From JBNRMR01 sp050309705 (lineage in GTDB: Bacteria > Bacillota > Clostridia > Christensenellales > UBA1750): 31,811 nt of DNA. This document shows positions 1-8,423 of this stretch, in pieces (position 1 is the stretch's first letter; the number at the start of each line of letters is the position of its first letter). The notes beneath the pieces are model-generated. The model saw nothing but the letters and a program-made list of their open reading frames with translations, did no database searches and was not told where the DNA came from. The position numbers and the translations under genes were made by a program. The stretch lies in NCBI GenBank assembly GCA_050309705.1, contig JBNRMR010000034.1:1-31811 (forward strand), given 5' to 3'.

Positions 1-1
1 C

Positions 2-355
2 ATAAAGCTGATGGATGAAGATGCTCACCGGGAATGGACAGGGGCGTCTAACCGACAGGTGCTCAAAAATGCGAAGCTGCTAGGCAGTCTTAATGTTCCC
101 ATTACCATCCGCACACCGTTAATCCCCGGAGTTACCGACACTGCCGACAATATTGGCCGTATCTCCGCATTTGTGGCTGAAATTGAAAACGTGGAGCGGT
201 ACGAATTGCTGAACTTTAACCCTCTGGGAGCCGGAAAATACGAAGGCTTGTCCCAGGACAATTACTTTCACTCGGCGCGCCCCCACGGCCAAGCACGGCT
301 TGAGGCCATAGGCCAGGTGGCAAGGGCCAGCGGCGTTCCGGTGGTAATCACATAA
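2..355 (+). CDS. Glycyl-radical enzyme activating protein (radical SAM), C-terminal part
   Basis: Only the last 117 codons are inside the window; the reading frame is open at the left edge and the N-terminal radical-SAM CxxxCxxC segment is outside. The visible part reads H-R-E-W-T-G-A-S-N, then I-R-T-P-L-I-P-G-V-T-D, then Y-E-L-L-N-F-N-P-L-G. This is the familiar C-terminal half of PflA-type activases. Such enzymes use S-adenosylmethionine and a 4Fe-4S cluster to abstract a hydrogen from one glycine of their partner glycyl-radical enzyme. The partner is almost certainly the GRE that starts 15 bases downstream, because activase and GRE genes are normally adjacent. The activase-first order is slightly less common than GRE-first. 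Identity as a GRE activase is confident; the exact subfamily cannot be judged without the N-terminus, where extra ferredoxin-like cluster motifs would sit. Confidence 0.9.
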   Translation: MKLMDEDAHREWTGASNRQVLKNAKLLGSLNVPITIRTPLIPGVTDTADNIGRISAFVAEIENVERYELLNFNPLGAGKYEGLSQDNYFHSARPHGQARLEAIGQVARASGVPVVIT

Positions 356-369
356 ATGGAGGTTATTTT

Positions 370-2562
370 ATGATACAGTTTATTAATGTTTATCCACAGG
401 ACAAAGCCTTCACCTACGACGAACGCATTGCACTTTTGCGGGACCGCAAGGTGAATCAGACGGTGGAAAAAGCCAAGGCTGGCGGTGCCGACGAGGACGA
501 TTACGGACTAATAGAGCAGGATGAATTTACCTATACTCTCAAGCCCAATCATCCCAACGGCTCCATTTACGGCTACGAAGCCTGGGTGGACAACTATGTA
601 TCTTTGCTGGCAGAGCATCCTTTGTATGTGGATCCGCTGGATGCATTCGTGGGCAAGGGATTCTTGTTCTTGGAGCGGTTGCGCCCCAAACAGCACAAGT
701 GGAACCCCGCCTATCCCTATGATCATCTGAAGCCGACTTTTGAGCTGTATGGCGTAATTTCAGGCATCGACAACTGCCATCATTTCACACCTGATATCGA
801 GATCGGCTTTAAGCTGGGCTGGGGCGGTATTTTGAAAAAGCTGCGCGAGCAAAAGGCGCTGCATGACGAGAGCCATGCACGGTTTTACGACAGTGAAATC
901 GCCGTTGTGGAGGCGATTATTGCCTTCCTGCTGCGCGGAGCCGACACTTTGGCGCAATTGTCCAAGGAGGAAAAGAACCCTCAGCTGGCAGAGAATCTGG
1001 CGGAGATGGCAGAGTTAAATCGTCGCATTGCCGCTGGCGCTCCTGAAACCTTTAAGGAGGCAGTCCAGTGGATGTGCTGGTTCAGCATGCTGAGCCGCAC
1101 ATACAACCGAGGCTCTGCAGGAGGACAGCTTGACGAGATGCTGCGGCCATACTATGAGCGCGATATTGCCGCGGGCCGGCTGACAGACGAAGATGCCATC
1201 TTCTATTTGGCATGCCTGTTTTTGCAGGACAGCCGCTACTTCCAGTTGGGCGGACCAAACGAGCACGGCGATGACATGACATCCAAAGTGAGCTATTTGG
1301 CGTTGGAGGCTGCAGACAAGCTTAATATTGCCTGCAATCTCACCATACGCGTGCATGACAAGCTTGACCCGGTTTTCTTCGAAAAGTCCGTGGAATGCCT
1401 GTTCCGCAACAGGCAGGGCTGGCCGCGTTATTCTTCTGACGCCCATCTGATGGAGGGCTTCATGCGCTGTGGCTACAGCAAGGAGCTCGCACGCCGCCGG
1501 GTGGCGGCCGGATGCCACTGGATGTGCATTCCCGGTATGGAATATACAATGAATGATACCGTAAAGATCAACCTGAGCAAGGTGTTTGAAGTGGCTTTCC
1601 ACGATATGATGGAAGGCGACGAGCAAAACATCGACCTGCTTTTCGAACTGTTTAAAAAACACATGGCCAGAGCCGTCGCCGCAACGGGCGAAGGCATTAT
1701 GCACCACCTGAAATATCAGACCGAATCCATACCGGAGCTAATTTTGAATCTGTTCCAGCATGGGCTTATAGAAAAGGGCGTCAACATCACAGACGGAGGC
1801 GCAAACTTCTATAATATCTGCGTGGACGGCAGCGGCATCGCCGTGGTGGCAGACAGCTTTGCGGCCTGCCAGCAGCGGGTGGACGAAGAGGGCGCGCTGA
1901 CATATCAAGAGCTGGCCGACTGGATGAAGGCCGACTTTGCCGGAGTTGAGGGCGAGCGTGTGAGGCAGTTGCTTCAGAACAGCCCCCGTTTTGGCGGAGG
2001 CAGCACCCTGGGCGATGATTGGGCAGTGAAAGTAAACACAGAGTACACCCGCATGGTGCGAGAGCTGTGCGATGTTAACCCCGGCATCCAGTTTATCCCC
2101 GGTTATTTCTCCTGGTCCAATGCAATCATGCTGGGCAAGCAGGTTGGCGCCACTCCCAATGGCCGCCACAAGGGCGAACCGATAAACCATGGTGCAAACC
2201 CGCTGCCAGGCTTCCGCAAGGATGGTGCAGTCACAGCGCTGTGCAACTCCATAGCTGCCATCCAGCCGGGTTACGGCAACACCGCACCGGTACAGTTGGA
2301 GCTTGACCCCGGCGTGGCCAGCAGCCCAGAGAATATCACCAAGATGGCCGATATGATATATGCCATCCTGGACACCGGCAACACATTGCTTAACATCAAC
2401 ATAATCGATGCTCAGAAGATACTGGATGCTCATAAAGATCCTTACAAATATCCTGATCTGGTTGTGCGTGTTACCGGCTTTACCGCCTTCTTCGCCATGC
2501 TATCCCCTGAATTCCGTCAGTTGGTGGTGGACCGCGTGTTGGCTGTAAATCCTGGCGACTAA
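370..2562 (+). CDS. Divergent glycyl-radical enzyme (PFL-like family), substrate unknown
   Basis: This is a 730-aa member of the pyruvate-formate-lyase-like superfamily. The start is ATG 370, preceded by GGAGG at 361. The glycyl-radical loop near the C-terminus reads V-V-R-V-T-G-F-T-A with Gly703 as the radical site. It has Thr and Phe where the usual signature has Ser/Ala/Cys and Tyr. The active-site cysteine loop reads A-A-G-C-H-W-M-C-I-P-G-M-E-Y, so Cys382 is the likely thiyl residue and Cys386 a second nearby cysteine. The C-x-E motif of the dehydratases, choline lyase and arylacetate decarboxylases is absent, and so is the adjacent Cys-Cys of true PFL. The protein is shorter than CutC or glycerol dehydratase (about 790-850 aa). 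It is cytosolic, oxygen-sensitive and needs the upstream activase. Neighbouring sugar-type enzymes suggest a sugar-derived substrate (inference). Family assignment is firm; the reaction is unknown. Confidence 0.93.
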   Translation: MIQFINVYPQDKAFTYDERIALLRDRKVNQTVEKAKAGGADEDDYGLIEQDEFTYTLKPNHPNGSIYGYEAWVDNYVSLLAEHPLYVDPLDAFVGKGFLFLERLRPKQHKWNPAYPYDHLKPTFELYGVISGIDNCHHFTPDIEIGFKLGWGGILKKLREQKALHDESHARFYDSEIAVVEAIIAFLLRGADTLAQLSKEEKNPQLAENLAEMAELNRRIAAGAPETFKEAVQWMCWFSMLSRTYNRGSAGGQLDEMLRPYYERDIAAGRLTDEDAIFYLACLFLQDSRYFQLGGPNEHGDDMTSKVSYLALEAADKLNIACNLTIRVHDKLDPVFFEKSVECLFRNRQGWPRYSSDAHLMEGFMRCGYSKELARRRVAAGCHWMCIPGMEYTMNDTVKINLSKVFEVAFHDMMEGDEQNIDLLFELFKKHMARAVAATGEGIMHHLKYQTESIPELILNLFQHGLIEKGVNITDGGANFYNICVDGSGIAVVADSFAACQQRVDEEGALTYQELADWMKADFAGVEGERVRQLLQNSPRFGGGSTLGDDWAVKVNTEYTRMVRELCDVNPGIQFIPGYFSWSNAIMLGKQVGATPNGRHKGEPINHGANPLPGFRKDGAVTALCNSIAAIQPGYGNTAPVQLELDPGVASSPENITKMADMIYAILDTGNTLLNINIIDAQKILDAHKDPYKYPDLVVRVTGFTAFFAMLSPEFRQLVVDRVLAVNPGD

Positions 2563-2595
2563 AATATACTTATAAAAAAAACGGAGGGAATTTAG

Positions 2596-3417
2596 ATGGA
2601 AGCTATCGTTATGGAATCCTTGAGAGCAGGCGGAACTGGAACAAAGGCAACAGTACTATGCGAGGGCAAGATCCCCGGCGCCACACCGGTTAGCCACCAG
2701 ATATCCGCGGGTGACAGCGTGGTCTTCGAGCCAGGCAGAGTGTATCATATCCTGACGCTGATGAGTGGCAGTGTGAGCTTTGTCTGCGGCGACAATGTGC
2801 AGGTCTTTGACGAGAGAGTAACCTATGTTCCGGCGCTGGACGCCAAGCTGGAAGTGCGCGCCGAGACCGACGCCCTGGTCCTTGAGATCCAGTGGGAGAT
2901 GGAACCTTCGGACGACGCTCTTATCGCCGAATACGCAGTTGAATTCCCGATGGTAGTGCCTTATGCTCAGGCAATGCAGTACAGGGATAAGAACAAGAGC
3001 GACAAGACCATTAGCCGTGTGATGATTGAGCAGCGGAATATTCCGCGGTTCTGCATGGGTTCCGTTGAATCCTACGGGCAGGACACAGTGCTTTCCCACG
3101 CGCACCCGATGCTGGATCAGTTCTTTGCCAGCTTTGAAGAGAACGAAATGTATTGCATGATCGAAGGCAAGCCCTGGCTGATGAAGGGCGACGAAATTTT
3201 CCACATTCCGCTGGGATCTGATCACGGCGTGGAGGTTGAGGAAGGCAAGCGCATGCACTACATGTGGATCGACTTCTTGATTGGAGAAGAAGGAATGCGC
3301 CGCCTGGACAGCAGCCACATCCCGACAGGACTTACCCGTTCATTTGATGAGCAAGGAAATACCGAGTTGGACACCAGAAAGGACTGGACCAAAGGCGTGG
3401 AAGGAGATAAGAAATGA
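2596..3417 (+). CDS. Bicupin-type protein
   Basis: A 273-aa protein that looks like two cupin barrels in tandem. ATG 2596 has a GGAGGG ribosome site 9 bases upstream. The second barrel carries a cupin metal motif, L-S-H168-A-H170-P-M-L-D-Q175, with a later histidine in G-S-D-H210-G-V. The first barrel (about residues 20-110) lacks an HxH pair and is probably structural. Cupins of this kind bind Mn, Fe, Ni or Zn and act as sugar isomerases, epimerases, lyases or small-molecule sensors. This one is co-transcribed between a glycyl-radical enzyme and a TIM-barrel/dehydrogenase fusion, so an enzymatic or ring-opening role on the same substrate is plausible but not shown. The stop codon overlaps the next gene's start by four bases, implying translational coupling. 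I do not recognise a named family. Confidence 0.75.
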   Translation: MEAIVMESLRAGGTGTKATVLCEGKIPGATPVSHQISAGDSVVFEPGRVYHILTLMSGSVSFVCGDNVQVFDERVTYVPALDAKLEVRAETDALVLEIQWEMEPSDDALIAEYAVEFPMVVPYAQAMQYRDKNKSDKTISRVMIEQRNIPRFCMGSVESYGQDTVLSHAHPMLDQFFASFEENEMYCMIEGKPWLMKGDEIFHIPLGSDHGVEVEEGKRMHYMWIDFLIGEEGMRRLDSSHIPTGLTRSFDEQGNTELDTRKDWTKGVEGDKK

Positions 3418-5321
3418 TAATTTCTGTATTTTCAGACGAGCTAGCATTAGATATATATGAAGCCGTCCCCGTTTTAAAACAGTGGGGAATCGATACCGTT
3501 GATCTGCGCGGACGCATCAACGGCAAGGCAATAGAGCGGCAGACCGACGAAGAGCTGCGGGAGCTGAAGGCATTCCTGGACGCCGAGGGCATGCGCGTGG
3601 GAGCGATACAGTCCTCGCTGTGCAAGGTTCATCTTCCTGACAAGCAGCGCCAGCAAGAGGAGCTTGAGAAGCTGGAGGGAATCATCCGCGCGGCCAACAT
3701 TCTGGACTGCCGCCTGGTGAGATCCTTCAACTACTGGCAGTACGACGAGAACGATCCCAGAGTGGGCGAGCTTGCAGTGCGCCCAGACATGCTCAGCCTG
3801 GTTCTGGAAATGTTCGAGCCGGTGGCAAAGCGCGCGAAGGAAGCCGGTTTGATACTGTCCTTTGAAAACTGCGGCCAAAGCCCCGCCGAAGTTGTTGCGG
3901 TGCTGGACGCGCTGAATGTTCCGGAATGGGGCATGGCTTTCGACTTGGCGAATATGTTTGACATATTGCCCGAAGCCAAGGGTGATGCCACCGAATACCT
4001 GGCAAAGTATATCCCCCGCGCCAACATGCTGCATGTGAAGGCAAGGGCAACCCTTTCCGTGTTCGATAAGTTCCGCAATGTGCCGTGGAGGCGCGTGCTG
4101 GCTGCTGTATCGGCTCTGGGAATGGATATCCCCGTCTCCATTGAAACTCACAACCCTGCCGGCAGTCCTTACACTCCCCAGGAAGCCACTAAGCTGTGCG
4201 TGGACGAAATTCGCCGCTGCATGCCTTCGGCCGCACCTGGCAGTTTAAATGAAGCCCTGGCGGTAATGCCGGAGTTCGTGCGCCCCTACGCCGATAACCC
4301 GGTCACCTTTGTGGTGGTTGGCCTTGGCATGGGCAAAAACCGCGTTGCTCAAATCACTCAGACCAGCGGCACCAAGCTGGTTGGCGTGTGCGACATCAAC
4401 CTCGCCAAAGCCAAGGAAGTGGGAGAAGCATTTAACGTGCCCTACAGCGACGATATCGAAGTGTTCCTTAAGGATCCGGCAGTGGAAGTAATGTATGTGG
4501 TAACTCCCACAGGCGAACACTGCTCAGTCGCAAAACAATGTCTTGCGGCAGGCAAGCATGTGCTTACCACTAAGCCCATGGATGTTAACACAAAGAATTG
4601 CGACGAGGCGATCGCTCTTGCGAAGGAAAAGGGCCTGCTTCTGGGTGTGGACTTTGACGTGCGCCACAGACAGGAATATGCCTACCAGCGCGCCGCAGTA
4701 GACAACGGCTTCTTCGGCGAAATCCTTTGGGCCGATATCAGACTTCTCATTAAGCGCACACAGGATTACTACAACGAAAACGGCGGCTGGCGCGGCACCT
4801 GGGCCATGGACGGCGGCGGCGCACTGTGCAATCAGGGTGTGCATGAGGTGGACAGAATGATGTTGCTGCTGGGTATCCCCCAGAGCGTCAGGGGCACCAT
4901 TTCCACCCAGGCCCACGACATCGAAACTGAGGACGCCGGCGTGACAGAATGGCGCTATGCCAATGGCTGCATCGCACGGTTCTCATCCACCACCAACTAT
5001 CCCATTGCCACATGGAATACCCGCATCGAGATCCACGGCACAAAGGGCGCCTACATACACACTGCCGGCGGGCCCGAGGGTGACCACTCATGGTGGGGCA
5101 CTGCTCAGGGCGGCTGGAGCGAGGAGCCACCGTATCCCGTGGAGCGCAAGTGGCGCCAGGGCAGCGATAACTTCGCGAACTCGGTGCGCACCGGAGAGCC
5201 TTTGGACATCGATGGTGACCAGGGACGTATCTCTCGACTGATTCTGGACGCTGTTTACAAGAGCGCCCGTGAGAACGGAGCGTGGGTCGATATTCCCACA
5301 GATGGAGGGTTAATCGAATGA
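3414..5321 (+). CDS. Fusion: xylose-isomerase-like TIM barrel + Gfo/Idh/MocA oxidoreductase
   Basis: A single 635-aa reading frame with two enzymes joined. Residues 1 to about 275 form an AP-endonuclease-2/xylose-isomerase-like TIM barrel with the expected metal tetrad: Glu151 (S-F-E-N), Asp177 (F-D-L-A), His207 (L-H-V-K) and Glu244 (I-E-T-H). Residues from about 295 form a Gfo/Idh/MocA dehydrogenase. It has an NAD(P) loop V-V-V-G303-L-G-M-G-K, the Lys387 motif T-T-K-P, and N473-Q-G-V-H477-E-V-D480 as the substrate-site helix. The usual pairing in sugar catabolism is oxidation of a hydroxyl by Gfo/Idh, then isomerisation or elimination of the keto-sugar by a TIM barrel. Fusing them suggests a direct hand-over of an unstable keto intermediate (inference). 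ATG 3414 overlaps the upstream stop, and its own stop overlaps the next ATG. Reading continues without a break across the junction, so a frameshift artefact is unlikely. Confidence 0.92.
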   Translation: MIISVFSDELALDIYEAVPVLKQWGIDTVDLRGRINGKAIERQTDEELRELKAFLDAEGMRVGAIQSSLCKVHLPDKQRQQEELEKLEGIIRAANILDCRLVRSFNYWQYDENDPRVGELAVRPDMLSLVLEMFEPVAKRAKEAGLILSFENCGQSPAEVVAVLDALNVPEWGMAFDLANMFDILPEAKGDATEYLAKYIPRANMLHVKARATLSVFDKFRNVPWRRVLAAVSALGMDIPVSIETHNPAGSPYTPQEATKLCVDEIRRCMPSAAPGSLNEALAVMPEFVRPYADNPVTFVVVGLGMGKNRVAQITQTSGTKLVGVCDINLAKAKEVGEAFNVPYSDDIEVFLKDPAVEVMYVVTPTGEHCSVAKQCLAAGKHVLTTKPMDVNTKNCDEAIALAKEKGLLLGVDFDVRHRQEYAYQRAAVDNGFFGEILWADIRLLIKRTQDYYNENGGWRGTWAMDGGGALCNQGVHEVDRMMLLLGIPQSVRGTISTQAHDIETEDAGVTEWRYANGCIARFSSTTNYPIATWNTRIEIHGTKGAYIHTAGGPEGDHSWWGTAQGGWSEEPPYPVERKWRQGSDNFANSVRTGEPLDIDGDQGRISRLILDAVYKSARENGAWVDIPTDGGLIE

Positions 5322-6112
5322 AGTATGGTTATTGTATAGATGTTCTTCCATTGCTGAAAGGAGACGACTCCTATTTTCGCGGCATGGTTAATGCCGGCTT
5401 TGACTTCATAGAGACTAGCCTGTCGACTTTGGCCGCCTTGGACGAGGAGACCTTCTCTCGGCTGGAAAAGCTGCTGAGTTCCTCCTCGCCTCCTCTGGAG
5501 GCCTGCAACGTGATGTACCCGGGTGACATACGTCTCACCGGCCCCGAAGTGGACGTGGAGCAAGTGCGCGCCTATACCGACAAAGCGCTGGAAAGAGCCA
5601 GCCGTCTGGGCGCCCAGCGCGTGGTGTTGGGCAGCCTGGGTGCGCGCAACATTCCCGAAGGCTATTCCCTGGAAGAAGCCTATGAGGCCTTCCCGAAGCT
5701 GCTCTTTGATGTGATCGGGCCTATCGCTGAGAAGCATGGTGTTTTGATTGTCATCGAACCCCTGCGCAGCCCGCCTGCTAACTTCATCATCACAGTGCCT
5801 GACGGGCTGCGGGTGGTAAAGGCGGCAAACCATCCCAACATATGCTTGCTGGCCGATACCATCCACATGCTTTCCTCCGGCGAGGATCCTGACTTTGTCA
5901 AAACCTGCGTGGATAGCCTTTACCATGTGCATCTGTCTGAGCTTGATCGCGCCCTGCCGCTTGAAAAAATCAGCGACGGCATGGCCGCCATCATCGACGC
6001 GCTGCGCGAAGCCGGCTATAACAAAACCATGAGCTTTGAAGTCAGCAGCGGTTACAGCCCCGAAGAAGCTGCCCAGGCCCTGAAGTTGGTGAAGGAAAGA
6101 ATGGAGGGCTGA
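5318..6112 (+). CDS. Sugar phosphate isomerase/epimerase-like TIM barrel
   Basis: A 264-aa xylose-isomerase-like TIM-barrel protein of the IolE/IolI/AP-endonuclease-2 clan. The frame is open from 5282, but ATG 5318 is the better start: it has GGAGGG 10 bases upstream and overlaps the preceding stop as ATGA. The four metal ligands are all in place: Glu147 (V-I-E-P-L), Asp180 (L-A-D-T-I-H), His205 (H-V-H-L-S-E) and Glu241 (S-F-E-V-S). Proteins of this type isomerise or epimerise (keto)sugars or inososes, or eliminate across a 3-keto-glycoside. This second barrel is not a close copy of the one in the upstream fusion, so the pathway probably has two separate isomerase- or lyase-type steps. The substrate cannot be told from sequence. 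It is cytosolic and co-translated with its neighbours. Confidence 0.88.
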   Translation: MKYGYCIDVLPLLKGDDSYFRGMVNAGFDFIETSLSTLAALDEETFSRLEKLLSSSSPPLEACNVMYPGDIRLTGPEVDVEQVRAYTDKALERASRLGAQRVVLGSLGARNIPEGYSLEEAYEAFPKLLFDVIGPIAEKHGVLIVIEPLRSPPANFIITVPDGLRVVKAANHPNICLLADTIHMLSSGEDPDFVKTCVDSLYHVHLSELDRALPLEKISDGMAAIIDALREAGYNKTMSFEVSSGYSPEEAAQALKLVKERMEG

Positions 6113-6114
6113 GC

Positions 6115-7395
6115 GTGTACGAAAACAAGCACAAAGAATTTTTGACAGAATGTCTTGAAACGCCCAAGATGGGCACCTTCGATGTGATCGTAGCTGGCGG
6201 CGGTGTGGCCGGCGCAGCTGCAGCCCTGGCGGCAAGAAGAGATGGCCGCAGTGTGTTGCTAATTGAAAAGAGCATAAACATCGGTGGGCTGGCCACCATT
6301 GGCCTGATCAACTATTTCGTTCCCATGTGCAACGGCCGCGGCCGCAAGATCATTCGCGGTATGTGCGAGGAGTTTATTGAAATCGCCAGCCGCTACGGGT
6401 ACGACACCCTACACCCCGCCTGGAAGGACGGCGACCCCGGTCCGGATGTAAAGGCGCCCCGTTTCTCCGACAGATACTCCCCATCGTTCTTCGCGATGGC
6501 CCTTGCCCGCCAGTTGGTGGACGAGGGTGTGGAAGTGCTGCTGGACACCATTATCGTGGCAGTCCCCTCTGAGGAAGGCAGTATAATGGGCGTTGTGGTG
6601 GAAAACAAGAGCGGACGTCGGTTCTATGCAGGCAGCATCGTCATAGACGCCACAGGTGATGCGGATGTGTCATACCTGGCAGGCGCTCCCACGGTGCAGG
6701 GCAAAAACTACTACACCTACATCACCCACGCCACAGACCTTGACCACTGCGCAGATGCGGTGAAAACCGGCCGCATTGACAGAGCTTGCTACTGGTTGTC
6801 CGGCGGAAACGCCAGCCTGTTTGGTGACCGCCAACCCGACAATGTTCCGTTATACGGCGGCACCACCGCTGAAGATGTGACAGAGTATGTGCTGAGCAAC
6901 CAGGCTCTATTGCTTGATAAGATGGCCGATGGCGACCGCTTTTCCCGCAATATAGTCACGCTGCCAAGCATGCCCCAATTCCGCACCACCCGACACCTGG
7001 ACGGTGATTACACACTGCTTGAAGAGGATGTCTATCGACACTTTGATGACTCCATCGCCGCTATCTGCGACTTTGAGCACAAGGACGCCCTGTATGAGGT
7101 TTCCTACCGCTGTCTGGTGCGCACCGGCTGGCATAATCTGCTGGCAGTGGGCCGCGCGGCTTCCGGTGACGGCTACGGCTGGGACGTGCTGCGGGTCATC
7201 CCGCCGGCCATACTAACCGGCCAGGCTGCTGGAAATGCTGCTTCCATGGCACTTAGCTCCGATTGCCCCGTGACGGATGTGGATATTGCGCAGCTGCAAA
7301 AGCGCCTTGCCGATCAGAATGTGCTTATCCATTTCGAGGATGAGTGGATCCCCGCAGATGCGGGTGCGCGCTCTACCTTGCCAGGCGGCAAATAA
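6115..7395 (+). CDS. FAD-dependent oxidoreductase (FAD_oxidored type)
   Basis: A 426-aa flavoprotein starting at GTG 6115, three bases after the previous stop, with GGAGGG about 10 bases upstream. The N-terminal dinucleotide fold is clear: V-I-V-A-G28-G-G30-V-A-G33, ending the second strand with L-L-I-E-K, then G-G-L-A-T where flavin is held. A second segment, S-I-V-I-D-A-T-G-D-A-D, is the late FAD motif typical of this family. No signal peptide or heme motif is seen. Members occur widely in Firmicute and Planctomycete carbohydrate clusters, mostly without known reactions. Here it could oxidise a sugar hydroxyl or reduce an unsaturated intermediate produced by the radical enzyme (inference). 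It ends the enzyme block; 65 bases later the transporter genes begin. Confidence 0.88.
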   Translation: MYENKHKEFLTECLETPKMGTFDVIVAGGGVAGAAAALAARRDGRSVLLIEKSINIGGLATIGLINYFVPMCNGRGRKIIRGMCEEFIEIASRYGYDTLHPAWKDGDPGPDVKAPRFSDRYSPSFFAMALARQLVDEGVEVLLDTIIVAVPSEEGSIMGVVVENKSGRRFYAGSIVIDATGDADVSYLAGAPTVQGKNYYTYITHATDLDHCADAVKTGRIDRACYWLSGGNASLFGDRQPDNVPLYGGTTAEDVTEYVLSNQALLLDKMADGDRFSRNIVTLPSMPQFRTTRHLDGDYTLLEEDVYRHFDDSIAAICDFEHKDALYEVSYRCLVRTGWHNLLAVGRAASGDGYGWDVLRVIPPAILTGQAAGNAASMALSSDCPVTDVDIAQLQKRLADQNVLIHFEDEWIPADAGARSTLPGGK

Positions 7396-7460
7396 GTTAA
7401 AGCCCGTGTGCTGTTAAGCGTGCATAAATCAAAATCAACCGCAGGAGGGAGTCCTATACT

Positions 7461-8423
7461 ATGGTGCAACAATCCATTGGCACCCGCGTAACGTCATGTC
7501 CTTATAGGCGCAGAAAAATTGCCAAGCTTAAAGCCTGCTTGCCCCTTTACATCATGTTTTTGCCGGTAGTGGTGTTTTACGTCGTATTCCACTATATGCC
7601 TCTGTCCGGCATCATCATAGCCTTCAAGGATTATAACTTTGTCGGCGGCATCTGGGGAAGCCCTTGGGCCAGCGGAAGCTTATTTAAGCACTTCAATCGG
7701 TTTCTAAACAACGGCGAGTTTTGGCGCATCTTTAGAAACACACTGACACTAGCCGGGTTGCGTATCCTTCTCACCTTCCCGGCGCCCATACTGCTGGCAC
7801 TAATGCTCAACGAAGTGCGCAGCCAGAAATACAAAAAAGTGCTCCAAACGATCTCTTACCTGCCGCACTTTGTCTCCTTCGTAATAGTTTACGCAGTGCT
7901 GTACAACTTCTTCTCTTACGAAGGCTTCATAAACGGCATCATCAAATCTTTGGGTGGAAACCCGGTGCTGTTTTTGGGCAGCTCGAGGTATTATCGCGGT
8001 CTTTTCGTAGGTATGGCGTTGTGGAAAGAAGTGGGCTGGAGTGCCATCATCTATCTGGCATCACTTTCAAGGGTGAGCCCGGACCTGTACGAGGCGGCTG
8101 ATATTGACGGCGCTTCAAAGCTGCGCAAGACATGGCATATCACCCTGCCGGCCATTCGCCCCATAATCTGCATACAGTTTGTGCGAACCATGGGCGGAAT
8201 TTTGGCTGTCAACTTCGAACAAACCCTGGTGATGAACAACAACATGGTCTCCTCAGTTGCCGACGTTTTGAGTTACTACATCTACAAGATCGGTATACTG
8301 GGAATCAATCAGTACAGCTATGCAACGGCCATGGGCCTGTTCAATTCGGTGCTGTCGCTGATTATCGTCATCATAACCAACTACGGCGCAAGGGTAATAG
8401 ATGAAGAAGGGGGGCTTTGGTAA
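7461..8423 (+). CDS. Sugar ABC transporter permease (LplB type)
   Basis: A 320-aa integral membrane protein with six predicted hydrophobic segments, the first near residues 30-52. ATG 7461 follows AGGAGGG by about 10 bases. The cytoplasmic coupling loop has the EAA motif, here E211-A-A-D-I-D-G217 followed by an L-P pair, which docks onto the ATPase. Sequence style matches the LplB/YteP branch that imports oligosaccharides and glycosides in Bacillota. It forms a heterodimer with the next gene's product and receives substrate from the lipoprotein encoded after that. No ATPase gene lies in this operon; these systems usually share a genomic MsmX-like ATPase (known for the family, not seen here). 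Confidence 0.92.
   Translation: MVQQSIGTRVTSCPYRRRKIAKLKACLPLYIMFLPVVVFYVVFHYMPLSGIIIAFKDYNFVGGIWGSPWASGSLFKHFNRFLNNGEFWRIFRNTLTLAGLRILLTFPAPILLALMLNEVRSQKYKKVLQTISYLPHFVSFVIVYAVLYNFFSYEGFINGIIKSLGGNPVLFLGSSRYYRGLFVGMALWKEVGWSAIIYLASLSRVSPDLYEAADIDGASKLRKTWHITLPAIRPIICIQFVRTMGGILAVNFEQTLVMNNNMVSSVADVLSYYIYKIGILGINQYSYATAMGLFNSVLSLIIVIITNYGARVIDEEGGLW

Noticed and set aside
1015..2433. Two long - strand open frames (230 and 231 codons) opposite the GRE
   Set aside because: They are mirror frames of a well-supported gene, contain no recognisable motif and have no ribosome site.
5255..6235. A 326-codon - strand frame opposite the second TIM barrel
   Set aside because: It overlaps a clear metal-tetrad enzyme on the other strand and has no family features; it results from codon bias.
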